Of a DNA stretch of 64,000 nt, positions 1 through 10,521 are shown one piece after another (position 1 is the first letter of the stretch; each line of letters begins with the position of its first letter). The notes under the pieces are model-generated. The model was not told the origin of the DNA, searched no databases, and was given only the letters and a program-made list of their open reading frames with translations. Where the stretch lies: NCBI GenBank assembly GCA_013368375.1, contig JAACJP010000013.1, positions 558,001 to 622,000 of the forward strand, written 5' to 3'. Position numbers and translations under genes: made by a program. This DNA is from Tricholomella constricta (lineage: Eukaryota > Basidiomycota > Agaricomycetes > Agaricales > Lyophyllaceae).

Positions 1-626
1 CAATGCGAACAGGTAACAGTGCCTAGAAATGAAAAGTTTGAGCATCATTGCTATAGGGAGTTGGCTTAGTTTACCTTCGTTACCCCGTATGCCACAATCG
101 CATTTGCTACGTCGCCAACAAAATCGGTGGACAGCTGTGAAGTTCCTATGGGGGCGTCCCGAGCCCCGGGTACTTTTTTATCATAACCAAAAACACCATA
201 CCGCTGTCCAACCCTGCCTGCCCATGCATCGCCCTCCTCGACCCAGGTTCGGAAGACTCCCCTTAGCCAATCGTCTCCAGCAGAAGAGGTGTCCGGATCC
301 TTTGGAATCATAGCACTGATAATGCTTTCGCCGATGCCCAATGTTCGCGAACCATAGAACACGGCAACGAGTGGAGCGACAGCTGTTATTTCATGGAGAA
401 GTCCAAAGGAGAGGATTAGAGAAGGGACAGGCGTCCCCGTACGTGCCGACAGAGTCTTGAGAGCGTTCCTGTAGGCCGCGAAATGGCCCTTTGGTGTGCG
501 CGACATGACGGAGAGATGTTTAAATGTGATCGGGTCGCGTTCACAAGTATCGATCACACTTTTTGAATTTACCCACGCATTCTTCCATGCGTCCACCGTC
601 ACAGGTCCCGACCATCCTTTCGCCAT
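1..626 (-). CDS. MRX11-like mitochondrial protein, cut by left edge
   Basis: Exons: complement(75..626) and complement(1..22), joined over a 52-nt intron (AAG|gtaaac ... tttctag|GCA). The gene runs off the window, so the C-terminus is missing. The protein reads ...LSFGLLHEITAVAPL... and then FYGSRTLGIGE, the signature of the conserved family named after its FLILHELTAIVPLFG motif, to which yeast Mrx11 (YPL041C, found with mitochondrial ribosomes) belongs. After the splice it reads TKALLPVRI, as expected for the family, which confirms the intron. The hydrophobic stretch suggests inner-membrane association (inference). ATG at 626 is the first Met in the open frame; it has no obvious presequence, so an upstream exon is possible. 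Family membership is fairly sure; molecular role is unknown. Confidence 0.75.
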
Positions 627-1977
627 GCCGCCTTCAACAAGCGCGCCTATTTCACTCAGGAGGAGCAGTCGCAACTCAAAAGGCTCACGCCTTTCGTAAC
701 CCGCGTGGTAAGGCGGGAATGAGAGATATGCTCGTGGAGGAGCCTAACTCTGCTGTGCTTCGAGGGAAGAAGTTCCTGCATTCTCCAGCGGATGCTTTGG
801 CTGTAATACGAGCCGTCGAACGCAAATATGGTGCGGTTAGGGAATACCGGTTTACGAGGGTATATTTTTCTGGCTGCTCGTGGATTTGACAACTTACTGA
901 ACGAATGCTTTCGATCGTTAGGACTTTGAGCTTCCTTCAAATTACCAACTCTACGTCAACGTAGCATTTCGTGATCCAAAAGCTTTCGAGAGGATTCCAC
1001 TCAAACCGGAATCGTTCACTGTTGCCCTCCCTTCCACGATTTCCAACCGTCCCGGTGGTGTTGGTCTCGATGACCTCGAACCAGTCCTTCAGCCTCAAGA
1101 ATACGTTGACTTGGATATTCCAACCTTTGGGAATGTGATGGACGATGCCGTGGTTGAGAGCGGGAAGGAGGAGACCACCTTCACAATTGAGCGCACTGGT
1201 AACATCTTTTACTTTAAGGTCTTCCACATTCGCGAACTCATCGCCGCTCCAGGTGTCAATTGGTATACTCCATCCTCTGCCTCAAAAGTATCACCCTCCG
1301 AAGGCGTTGCACAAAGTTTCATAAACTGGGGCGGCTTCCATGAACTCACGCCGATTCCAGCTGAAACTCCGATACCAACCTCAGAAATCTTCCGTCTATC
1401 TGCCATCTCCCATGCTCGCATGCGACGTGCGTTACGAACCCACAGCGAAACGCTTCGTATCCCTAATCCCTATGAGATTGTTGCGGCAAATACGAACGCA
1501 AGTGCTTCTAAATTGGACTGGGAACCCCTTCCGGGACATGAGTCTGCGCCAACAGACACCCCAATGCCCAGTACCATCCAAGCCGAGACAGGACAACCCC
1601 ATATCGAATCACAACCATGTAATTCCGCCGGCGCAACCTCTCAGTCAACTGCACCGACCCCCGCTCTCGTTGCTGACACTGCGCAGCCTTCTACGCTTCC
1701 CGAAACTTCCACCGCGATCCCTGCATCCGTATCTGAAGCTGAGGCTATTGCGGCTAGAATGGCACGCCCGCCATCACGACCGATGCAAACCTCGCCTCCG
1801 AAGAAGCAGAAGAAACCCCAGCGGCAAGGCCAGGGTCAGAAACCGAGTCAGAAATCACTGAGGGATTTGCGGAATCAGGCATTACACGCGCGACAGAGCC
1901 AGTCGGCTAATCGAGAACCGACAACACCGGCTACGGTCAAGGACAAGATCTCTAGCTTCTTCTCCAATATATTCTAG
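587..1977 (+). CDS. Predicted mitochondrial protein with RRM-like N-terminal half
   Basis: Exons 587..859 and 922..1977, with intron gtatat...gttag; 442 codons including the stop. The first 45 residues have no acidic residue, are rich in Arg and contain ARLFHSGG, which resembles a mitochondrial presequence with an R-2/octapeptide cut site. Residues about 65-115 (ADALAVIRAVERKYG, then YRFTRDFELPSNY, then VNVAFRDP) look like a beta-alpha-beta RNA-binding fold. The C-terminal third is Pro/Ser/Thr-rich and then strongly basic (QKKPQRQGQGQKPSQK) before ending SSFFSNIF. I do not recognise a named family. ATG 587 is preferred because of the presequence; ATG 719 would remove it. The first exon overlaps the 5' coding end of the MRX11-like gene on the other strand by 40 bp. 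Confidence 0.6.
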
Positions 1978-2171
1978 GATTAGAGACCCAATGATTATCG
2001 ACTTGAACTGTGCATGACAATATAAACGATACTCTAGCGATGTACTTGTTGAGACGAGGTGCTTGTCCTTGTTTGGATCCAAAGTTGTCGCATCCTGACT
2101 CGCAATTTTGGTGACAGTACGCAAACCCCCCCTCAAGATTTCAACGGCGTCGGCACTCTTCAAGATTCAAA

Positions 2172-2878
2172 ATGGGCTCTACTAGGTGAGAGACTCTCTC
2201 CAAAGGGCTTAGCGGACGTCTGGTGCTTGAATGGAGGGTTTGGAATGGGAGGAAGGGATGGATTGCTTCGAACACTGCAGGATGACGCTTCCCGAAATAT
2301 CGCAACCTCGAACCTTGAGCAACATTCTCGCACCTGCCGACCATTTCTCCTCCCCTCTTCTCCGCTATCGACTTGCAATGTACTGAAATTCTTCGATTTC
2401 TGCAGACTGTATAGCAAAGGCCGCGTCTTGGGCCACAAACGCGCAAAGCGCAACACCCGCCCCAACACATCGCTGATACAGATTGAAGGAGTTGCGACCA
2501 AGGAGGACGCTCAATTCTACCTTGGAAAGGTCCGTTCCCCTTCCAGATCCTCGAGAACCATGATCTCATGATATTACAGCGTGTTGCTTTCGTCTACAAG
2601 GCCAAGCGGGAGATTCAGGGCTCTAAGGTCCGCGTCATCTGGGGGTGAGTAGCTTTGTCACACTTGCTCCGGATCGCATCTCATTTCCTTGCGCAACCTT
2701 CAATCAGACGCGTTACAAGGCCACACGGCTCGTCCGGCGTCGTAAAATCAAAATTCCGCTCCAACCTCCCCCCTCGCGCATTCGGTGCCAGCGTCAGAGT
2801 TGTGCGTGATCTTTGCCTTTCTCTTCGTTAGGGTGTATACTCACGTTCTCTCAGATGCTTTATCCCTCGACGATTTGA
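2172..2878 (+). CDS. RPL33: Large-subunit ribosomal protein eL33 (L35Ae family)
   Basis: Five exons: 2172..2185, 2406..2529, 2580..2644, 2708..2801 and 2855..2878, giving 106 residues, the usual family length. The protein starts [17 protein letters not shown] and contains [41 protein letters not shown] and VMLYPSTI at the C-terminus, all hallmarks of eL33, a cytosolic 60S subunit protein. The first exon is only 14 nt and is followed by a 220-nt intron, by far the longest intron of the gene, placed right after the start as is common in ribosomal protein genes. The reading phase is continuous through all four junctions. The last exon holds just the eight terminal codons. Identification is certain; only expression level and isoform number cannot be judged. 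Confidence 0.96.
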
Positions 2879-3233
2879 ACCGTTTTGTACACATGGCCTT
2901 TCTCCTCATTTCGTATCGTATACTGCAATATGACATGTCTACATGCGCGCCCCTTTGAACGCTAGAAGCTTGGAGAAACCGATCAGTGTGAACTTGGTTT
3001 CAGAGCATGAATTTCGGGACCATATTATAATCCTTGAACGTCGCCTATTTGATTTTAGAATACTCAGAAAGCATTGTCTCTTCGTCCACCGACAAAACTT
3101 GCAAGCTGGGCCCGATGTGATCGGCGTCATGTGACATACCGGCCCAGGTTCCCGCGTATGCGGTAATGCGGTTTCTTTAGTTCCGCCTCCTTTCCAAGTT
3201 CCTTGAACCTTTCGCTACCGCGACATTTGCACA

Positions 3234-5240
3234 ATGCTTAGCCTCTCTCGCACCCCAGCCCGTATCCTGCAATTCTCGGCGAAATCGACTATTTCCAGTC
3301 GACGTGCAGCTTCCGGTGTGGCTCATTTCATTAACTCCGTCCTACGCGTCCGTTGACCCTTCACAGGTCTGGTGAAGTTCCAATGGGAGGTAACGCCTTT
3401 CGAAGGATTTGTGCGCGTATGTCTCTGATTTCCAGGACTCCAGGACCCCTTGAACCTCGAGTCTCTGTTGACTGAGGAGGAGATTGCAATTCGGTGAGTA
3501 GTCGCCTCGAAACTCTTCTTTCAGACCGTGAGACTGAACCCTTAACTTAACAAGTGATACGGCACATGAATACTGCCAGGCAATTTACTCTTTATCATAC
3601 ACTTTGCGCAATACTAACGCGTTCATTAGGACAAACTTATGCCCCGAGTGCTGCAGGGGTGGAGGACTGAAGGTGCGTATATAAATTACTACCGTCCTTG
3701 AGGATTTCCCTGAATCTCTCCAGAATTCAACCATGACATCATTCCTGAAATGGGAGCACTTGGACTGCTAGGTCCGACCATAAAAGGATATGGCTGCGCT
3801 GGCGCGAGTAATGTTGCATACGGCCTGATTGCGAGGGAGATTGAGAGGTTAGCAATCGCAGGACCATGGTTGGGAAACAGCTGACGCGTAAACTTTGCCA
3901 GAGTTGACTCCGGCTACCGCTCAACGGCGTCCGTGCAGTCGTCACTGGTTATGCATCCGATCAATGAATTTGGAACTGAAGCTCAGAAAGAAAAATACCT
4001 GCCTCGTCTAGGTTGGTAGATTTTTCGTGCCGTGGGTTGACGTGCTAAAGTTCTCTCTGTATAGCTAAAGGAGAGATTATTGGAGCCTTTGTACGTCACC
4101 CCCTTACTGAATTCGACTCAGTTGTTAATCCCAAGCAGGGTCTCACTGAACCTAACCATGGTTCAGACCCCGCTGGAATGGAGACCACAGCTGAAGAAGT
4201 TGATGGTGGATTTATTCTCAACGGAAGCAAGACGTGGATTTCCAACGCACCTGTCGCGTAAGCTGACTTTTCTAAGCACCTAGGCTGCATTCTAACTTAG
4301 CACGTTGATAGTGATGTCTTCGTGGTGTGGGCAAATTGCAAATGGGACAACAAGATTCGCGGTTTTCTGCTGGATAAGGTACTGTGATTATTTGTTGGAG
4401 CGAGTCAATTGTTCACCGAATTTTCGATCACCAAGGGCCTCAAAGGTCTCACTGCACCTCCAATTAAGAACAAACTGGCACTGCGCGTTTCGCTCACGGG
4501 ATCTATCTTCATGGATTCCGTGAAAGTTTCCCATGATGCCCTGCTGCCGAAGACCAGGGGCCTCGGCTCACCTTTCTCATGCTTGAATTCAGCTCGGTGC
4601 GCATAGCCACAAGCCAGCACTCAACTTTTTAACGACGAATGCTTTAGGTTTGGAATCTCATGGGGAGTCATGGGCGCACTGGAAGACTGTGTGCACCGGA
4701 CGCGCGATTATGCCCTCGAGCGACACCAGTTCAAACGACCTCTTGCGTCCTTCCAACTCGTTCAGAAGAAGCTCGTTGAAGCTCAGACTGAAGTCACCCT
4801 CGGACTTCTGGCGAGCTTGCAGGTCGGCAGGCTCAAGGACCAGGGCCAGTTGGCACCGGAGATGATCAGCCTTGTGAAAAAGAATAATTGTGGGAAGGCA
4901 TTGCATCACTCGCGGGTCGTTCTTGACATTCTGGGTGGAAATGCTTGTGCTGATGAGTGAGCCGCATTTTACTTTGCTCCGCGTTGTTGCACCTCATCCA
5001 TGTCACTTTCTAGATACCACGTTGGACGACATGTCGCGAATCTTCAGGTCACAAACACTTATGAAGGTAATATCGCCCTACTGACTTGATTATAAGTCCA
5101 CTGATAAACTTACTTCTTTTAGGAACAAATGTCTGTGTTGTCCGATTCCTGCTATCTGCCTTGACTGATTCTCTTTTCAGGATATCCATGCCCTCATTCT
5201 CGGAAAAGCAATGACCGGTATACCTGCATTTGCAAACTGA
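3234..5240 (+). CDS. GCDH: Glutaryl-CoA dehydrogenase, mitochondrial
   Basis: Fifteen exons: 3234..3315, 3367..3389, 3444..3493, 3555..3579, 3630..3672, 3724..3847, 3902..4011, 4065..4090, 4139..4257, 4312..4378, 4436..4596, 4648..4956, 5014..5066, 5123..5130 and 5181..5240; 419 residues. The enzyme is an FAD acyl-CoA dehydrogenase that oxidises and decarboxylates glutaryl-CoA to crotonyl-CoA in lysine and tryptophan breakdown. Family blocks seen in order: [78 protein letters not shown] and NTYEGT, ending [13 protein letters not shown]. The catalytic Glu is that of DEYHV, and its codon is split by an intron. The N-terminus ([14 protein letters not shown]) is a basic mitochondrial presequence. 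Intron 4 has a GC donor, and exon 14 is only 8 nt. It converges on the polymerase gene with 133 bp between stops. Confidence 0.95.
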
Positions 5241-5373
5241 TCTTTTCTCAAGCTATAATGTAGCACACACATCTGTAAAATACATCTCGAAAAGGAATAC
5301 AATCTTTTCCGTGATTACAAGGCTCATACACATGCCGGTTACAGGAGAAACCGTCGTTTGAGTGATCAGTGGC

Positions 5374-7646
5374 TCAAATATCCGCGTTGCGCAGTGTCGG
5401 ATCGATCCATTCCAGACCTAAGAATTCGAATACCTCCAGCTCGCTTTTAGGGAAGAACTTTTTCGAATCGTGTCGTCGAGTGCTGGAGATGCATCCTTGG
5501 CTCGCCTTAGTGCTTTCGAGAGATGCAGAAAACAACGTACATCCCGGAACTATCAAACTTCATGCCCCTTGAAAATTAAATGTCAACAAAATTGTGTTGT
5601 CTTAAATCAAAGGTTCGCTCACTTTTCTACCTTGGCCCACAGTCGTAGATCCCTTTCAAACATCTTCGAACCTGTCCTGATTACAAATTTAGTGACAGCC
5701 CGCAGATCTAAAGAGGATTTCGTACCATCCAACGACGCCAGTCCAATAGGCTTCTGGCGCTGCAAAGATCAAATCGAGCCTACGGTGTGATCTTTTCTGG
5801 GTGCCGTCTGAAGGCAAGATGAAAATCGTCAAGGCCTTTTCAAGGGAGTCCCAATGAGATGTCCGCATGGCATCGCGTGCGTGGAAGCCGGATAAATCTA
5901 GGTATCACCGCCAAAGTTTGTGAACCCAAGCTGTTTTGCCAGCTACAACGAAGGCTTGTGCTCACGCGTTACATGGGTAACTAGGCCTGTCCCACGAGGG
6001 TATAAGACAAAAGACGATACCATGGCAAGACAACAACGTACCACGGTCGTACAATCTCTGAACAAGCTTCCTACACAGACCCTTAACTTGGTTGCCACCA
6101 CTTCGGAGGTCCGAGTGGCTAAAAACGATATCGACGTCATTGCTCTGCAGCTTCCCGCGGCGATACCTATTTTTATATTCGTCAAATGAATAAGGTTTAC
6201 TCATTGTGGTACTTAAAGCTTACCCGCCAACGATGGTACTGACACAGCCTGGCTGCAGTTCTTCGAGCTCCGCCATGACGACCGCGTGCATCTCCTCGAC
6301 CTCCTCGCGTGATATTGAGGCTTCCAGGTCGTTCCGAAGAACTAGCGCTGCTTTAGTGGAGAGATCCGGGAGTCGTGCCTGCCTTGGAATGCGTTTCCCG
6401 TTGGGTGTATATATCACTTCTTCCTCTTCGAGTTTAAGGGTGCCGTCGTCTGCCACGGGTACATCATAGTACCGCTCCATGTCTTCGAGTGTCCGGAGGC
6501 CAATACTATAAAGGTTACGCGCCGTTGTGGCGCCGATCCCATGGACAGATGTGAGGGTCTTGAGCGACCAAAATCGCTCAGAAGCACGTATGGTTTCTGC
6601 TAGTCCTTAGGCAGGTTCAGTGGTCGGAATCCAAGGTAACGTACGGCATTCTTCAATAACTCCAAATCGGATAAATTCTTTTATCTGTTCTACTTCAGGA
6701 TGGGATGATGTAGTATGTTGGAGATAAGTCACCTTCGACTGTATCTTTTCCCCTATGTAGGGTAGATGCCTGACCTCCGTGTCAAAATTCTCAAGCGTTA
6801 TAACCCGGGGGTATGCTGTTTGTAAATTATTACTTTGACGAGAATTGAAGACTGACGCAACTTTTCACCTTTCAATACCTTCGAGCAAGCAAAACCAGTG
6901 AGCGGTCGCAACTCGGGTCAGTGTAACTCGGACCTACCGATATGGCACGTTGATAACCTAGGGCATTGACAGCCTTCCCTTCAAGATCGCGATGCAGGTA
7001 AAGCACGCCCAGTTCGGCGGCTAATGCCTGATTCGGACATACAAGCGGGCTGGCGCGAAGGCAAGCGTAACGAGCTGTGTAATTTGAAAATATTCTGGGG
7101 CTTGTAACGAGCTTCATTGTATCATCGGCCGACACACGCGACGTCGACCCGACTGTCGCAAGGCTTGGCGTGCAGTCGCATGAGGGGAGGTTGCAGTCAG
7201 GGCAGTTCTTCGCCGTTTCGTCGTGAAGTTCACGCAGGGCAGAATATTCGCCGCATGGCATAATACGTTGCTGTTGAATGGAATCGCGAAGCCATTGAGG
7301 AGTTACTATCGCCTTCTGTCGCTGATAGAGACTGAGCAAGACAAAAGAGGGACGGTGTTAATTAACTCACGGCTATGTTCCAGTCGAGGTGCCTCTCGAG
7401 GCGTTTCCTCATACGGACGTTTGAGACAATGATGTCTGCATCGGACGCCTTTCCGCACAACTCGAGCTGGAAAGGGCTGTTTTTGGGAATGCGCCGTTGA
7501 TTGTCAATCAAGGCGTAGAGTTCGGCAATAGCTGATGCATCCATTTTGGCCTGAAGAATGTGAACTCTGACAGGCCGCTCCTGGGACGAACTGGATCGAC
7601 TCGAAGATGACGATGATTCCGAGGAACGGTTATAAGAGGTGTGCAT
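5374..7646 (-). CDS. POL4: Family-X DNA polymerase with BRCT domain (Pol4 / Pol mu type)
   Basis: Twelve exons on the minus strand: 7371..7646, 6938..7315, 6869..6878, 6733..6815, 6645..6684, 6224..6599, 6042..6166, 5966..5986, 5726..5897, 5623..5676, 5541..5567 and 5374..5482; 556 residues. It should fill short gaps in non-homologous end joining in the nucleus. An N-terminal Ser-rich stretch is followed by a BRCT domain (about 25-125, ending AIVTPQWLRDSI) and the 8-kDa and fingers parts (LPYIGEKIQSK, TLTSVHGIGATTARNLY). The palm follows with GGYRRGK, the first two catalytic Asp in NDVDIV (398, 400) and the third in RRLDLIF (478). GWTGSK (493-498) is the steric-gate region; Gly-Trp matches Pol mu/TdT, whereas Pol lambda has Tyr-Phe. 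It ends WIDPTLRNADI. Exon 3 is 10 nt. A 48-nt intron (6685-6732) keeps the frame, so retention is possible. Confidence 0.92.
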
Positions 7647-8083
7647 CGTTGGGATAATTCATTCCCTAGTAGAACTCAAAGACTGCACTGGGCCCTGGAA
7701 CTTGAGAGGAAATTCGAGATCCATCCGCATCCTGCGGGACTCACAATTTGCTAAGTACAACGTCGACTTCAAGTGACTGTTTGGTGGAGTTTGGATTGAA
7801 AGGTGCAGATTCAGACCGACGTCAGAACGTCCCTGTTAGTTAGCCATTATCTTAGCTCGCTCGCTCGCCGCTGTATTGTCCATCGAGTATTTATGTCCCG
7901 GTTCGCTTCACCTGCGGGCCCTCGGAAATTTGTATTGATTGGGTGAAAATACACCGTGGGAACAGATCGAGTCGTGACTGACAGTGTGACTTGGGAGACC
8001 CGGAGAGTCAGACTCCTGGATGATACTCATTTTAATCTTTTGAAGAAAGTAATTTCCCTCTGCTCCGTTCCCTTCCCCACTCA
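7647..8083. promoter_or_regulatory. Shared divergent upstream region, POL4 and NMNAT
   Basis: This 437-bp stretch separates the two start codons and must carry both promoters. It has CT-rich runs before each start, but I see no clear TATA box and no open frame worth calling. Confidence 0.5.
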
Positions 8084-9291
8084 ATGGACGCCTTACGGCC
8101 TTCCGCTGCCGATTTTACTAACCCGCCAAACTACTCCTTTCCTCACCATCGCCTCGTCAGGGTCGTCCGAGATCCCAAGAAGACGCCCTTGGTCCTGGTG
8201 GCTTGCGGCTCCTTCAGCCCAGTCACCTACCTCCACCTGCGCATGTTCGAGATGGCCAAGGACTATGTGCGACAGAACACAGAGTATGAAATCGTTGGCG
8301 GCTACCTGAGTCCAGTCAGCGACATGTACGAGAAGCCTGGGCTGCTCAGCGCTTACCATCGGTATGTGTACTTTCCACCTTCATCGAACTTGGTCAGCGT
8401 ATTTTACGCATTTGCATGCACTGGTTTTCATCATCGCATGGGGCTGCCGCGCTGGCTCAGCTCTCATCGCTACTTTTTTCCGGATCGGGGAAGATGCTCC
8501 GGCATGACGTGCTTCCATCAACTCTGCCTGTTCTTCTTATTCTATAACTGGTCTAATCCCATATCCCACAGCGTGAACATGTGCAATCTCGCCGCGGAAG
8601 AGTCGGCTACCTGGCTAATGGTTGATCCATGGGAGGCCTTTCAGTCGTACCAGCGAACCGCTGTCGTCTTGGATCATTTCGATTATGAGATCAACACTGT
8701 TCTTGGAGGTGTTCAGACCGAGGATGGTGAACATAGGAATGTCCATGTCATGCTGCTTGCGGGCTCCGACCTCATAAGCACTATGAGCGAGCCTGGTGTC
8801 TGGAGTCATGCCGACGTATGTTTTCCGTTCTCGCAACAGTCGTCTGGGTGCCGCAAGTGCTCACATCATTTTCTTATCCTTAGCTTGACCATATTCTGGG
8901 TCGCTACGGTACTTTCATCGTTGAACGCGCCGGTTCAGGGATGGGTCAAGCCACGGATAGTTTGGCTCGATGGCGGAACAATATTCATATGATTTCTCAA
9001 CTCATTCAAAACGATGTCTCCAGTACAAAAGTTAGGAGTCAAATAGCCCTCGAGAGCCCGCGAGAGCCCGATACTCACCCAATTGGCGTCTAGGTTCGAT
9101 TATTCCTCAGGAGGGGACTGTCCGTACGATACCTACTGCCGACGGTTGTCGTAGACTATATAGAAGAACACGGCCTCTACCAAGACGACGGACCGAACTC
9201 GACTTCGCCCACCAATTACTGTGATAAGGGAAAAGGGAGGGACCATACCACACCAAGGAGTTCCATTTCACAATCGCAACCTGCCTCATAA
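8084..9291 (+). CDS. Nicotinamide-mononucleotide adenylyltransferase
   Basis: Exons 8084..8361, 8572..8815, 8884..9030 and 9094..9291; 288 residues. The enzyme joins NMN (or nicotinate mononucleotide) to ATP to make NAD(+) or its deamido form, the shared step of NAD synthesis. The nucleotidyltransferase signature GSFSPVTYLHLRMFEMA lies at 42-58, with the HxxH-like ATP site. It is followed by EIVGGYLSPVSDMYEKPGL, MCNLAAEES, WLMVDPWEA, LLAGSDLISTMSEPGVW, LDHILGRYG and LSVRYLLPTVVVDYIEEH, all family landmarks. The ISTxxxR-type motif is represented by the SVRYLLP region. A Ser/Thr-rich tail of about 45 residues follows. Intron 1 is 210 nt, longer than most here. Intron 3 contains the direct repeat cgagagcccg twice in tandem. 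The start is the first ATG, just upstream of conserved sequence. Confidence 0.94.
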
Positions 9292-10521
9292 ATTTTAATT
9301 CCACCAATCCATTGCTGGTTGTACACTCATTCTTATGTACGTCGTTGTTATTGGTCTTGCTGCTTCATTACTCTGACTAGGACTAACGTAGATGTCGGCC
9401 GATTTTTATTACCGTATGTAAATATTTCCAGGAGAACGCAAACGGATCCAAGCTTGTATGACAACTACTATAGAACAGATGTTTCTGTGCCTTGTCCATT
9501 CGGACCATAGGCTTTACTGCAGATATCTTAGCAGTATCGACGCGCCCAGAAACATCTGCAAAGTGGCTCCCAATCTCGCCAACTTCGACCCTCCACTGCT
9601 ATCACATGCTTGTAGTCGTTGTCGGACGTTGACCGGCGAAATTGTTATTTCAGGAACAGATGACTTAGAAGCCTTGCAAAAATTCTGGTTCTTTGGATCC
9701 ACAGGCTCTCGACCATCGTCACTATTTCGATTCAACGCGGAAGCCCTCAACGCTCCGCCATCGACATGATGGGCCACACATATAAGCGCACGTTCGGGCG
9801 AAAGAACACGTTGCATGGCGCCGCCGCTCCTCGGTCCTTCGACACACCCGACAAGTTCTGACGGAGCGTCATTTCCCGGTCAAAACCTGGACGCGCATTA
9901 TTGCCCGACATTCGTGGATCGATTTATGTGCCAACAACACGGAAACGCAACCACCGGTATATACTCGAAGCCTCGTGCTTCGTTGCTGAGACCGAGGTCG
10001 GTAATCGTGCAATAAAAATAATTCGCGTACGGCCTCGGGTTGACGAAGTTGCTCCTCAAGGAATCATCGGGACCATTTTGGTGTGTTGAAAAAACTGTAC
10101 TCACGAACGTGTCCTGTGGTTTGAAGAGGAAGCAAAGAAACGAGGACCATCGGGGCGACATGGAAGCGGTGTTCGCCAAAACAGGTTATTAGGTTACCCC
10201 TGCGTTGTATATTCTTGAAGGGCTCATGACTGATATGACCTTCGCTACCTCCATAGGATGCCTAAGCTTGACATTTTCGGACGCCTTACGGGGCATGGGC
10301 TCCTCGAGTATCAGAAAGTCATTGAAGTTGTACCCCTAGGAACACATCGGCTTCATGAGCTTCCTAGGCAGCCTGCCGTTCTTTGAGGAATCCACACTTT
10401 CGAGAAAGCTTTCAACATCGAAGCCTTCGTGCCTGATGGATCCAGTCAGTAGCTTCTCGACATGCTTCTCGTCCATATAAATGAGCAGAGAGTGGTATCC
10501 ATCATCAAACGTCTGCCCTTC
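9292..10521. other. Intergenic, no gene recognised
   Basis: Open frames of up to 103 codons occur on both strands (for example 9514-9816 minus and 9458-9769 plus), but none shows a family motif or a joinable exon pattern. The segment holds the terminator of the NMNAT gene and the promoter of the first MFS gene. Confidence 0.5.

Noticed and set aside
2186..2405. snoRNA in the long first intron of RPL33
   Set aside because: Ribosomal-protein introns often host snoRNAs, but no paired C (RTGATGA) and D (CTGA) boxes or H/ACA pattern could be found.
9514..9816. 100-codon minus-strand frame starting MQRVLSPERAL
   Set aside because: No motif, no neighbouring exons, and an overlapping plus-strand frame of equal length.
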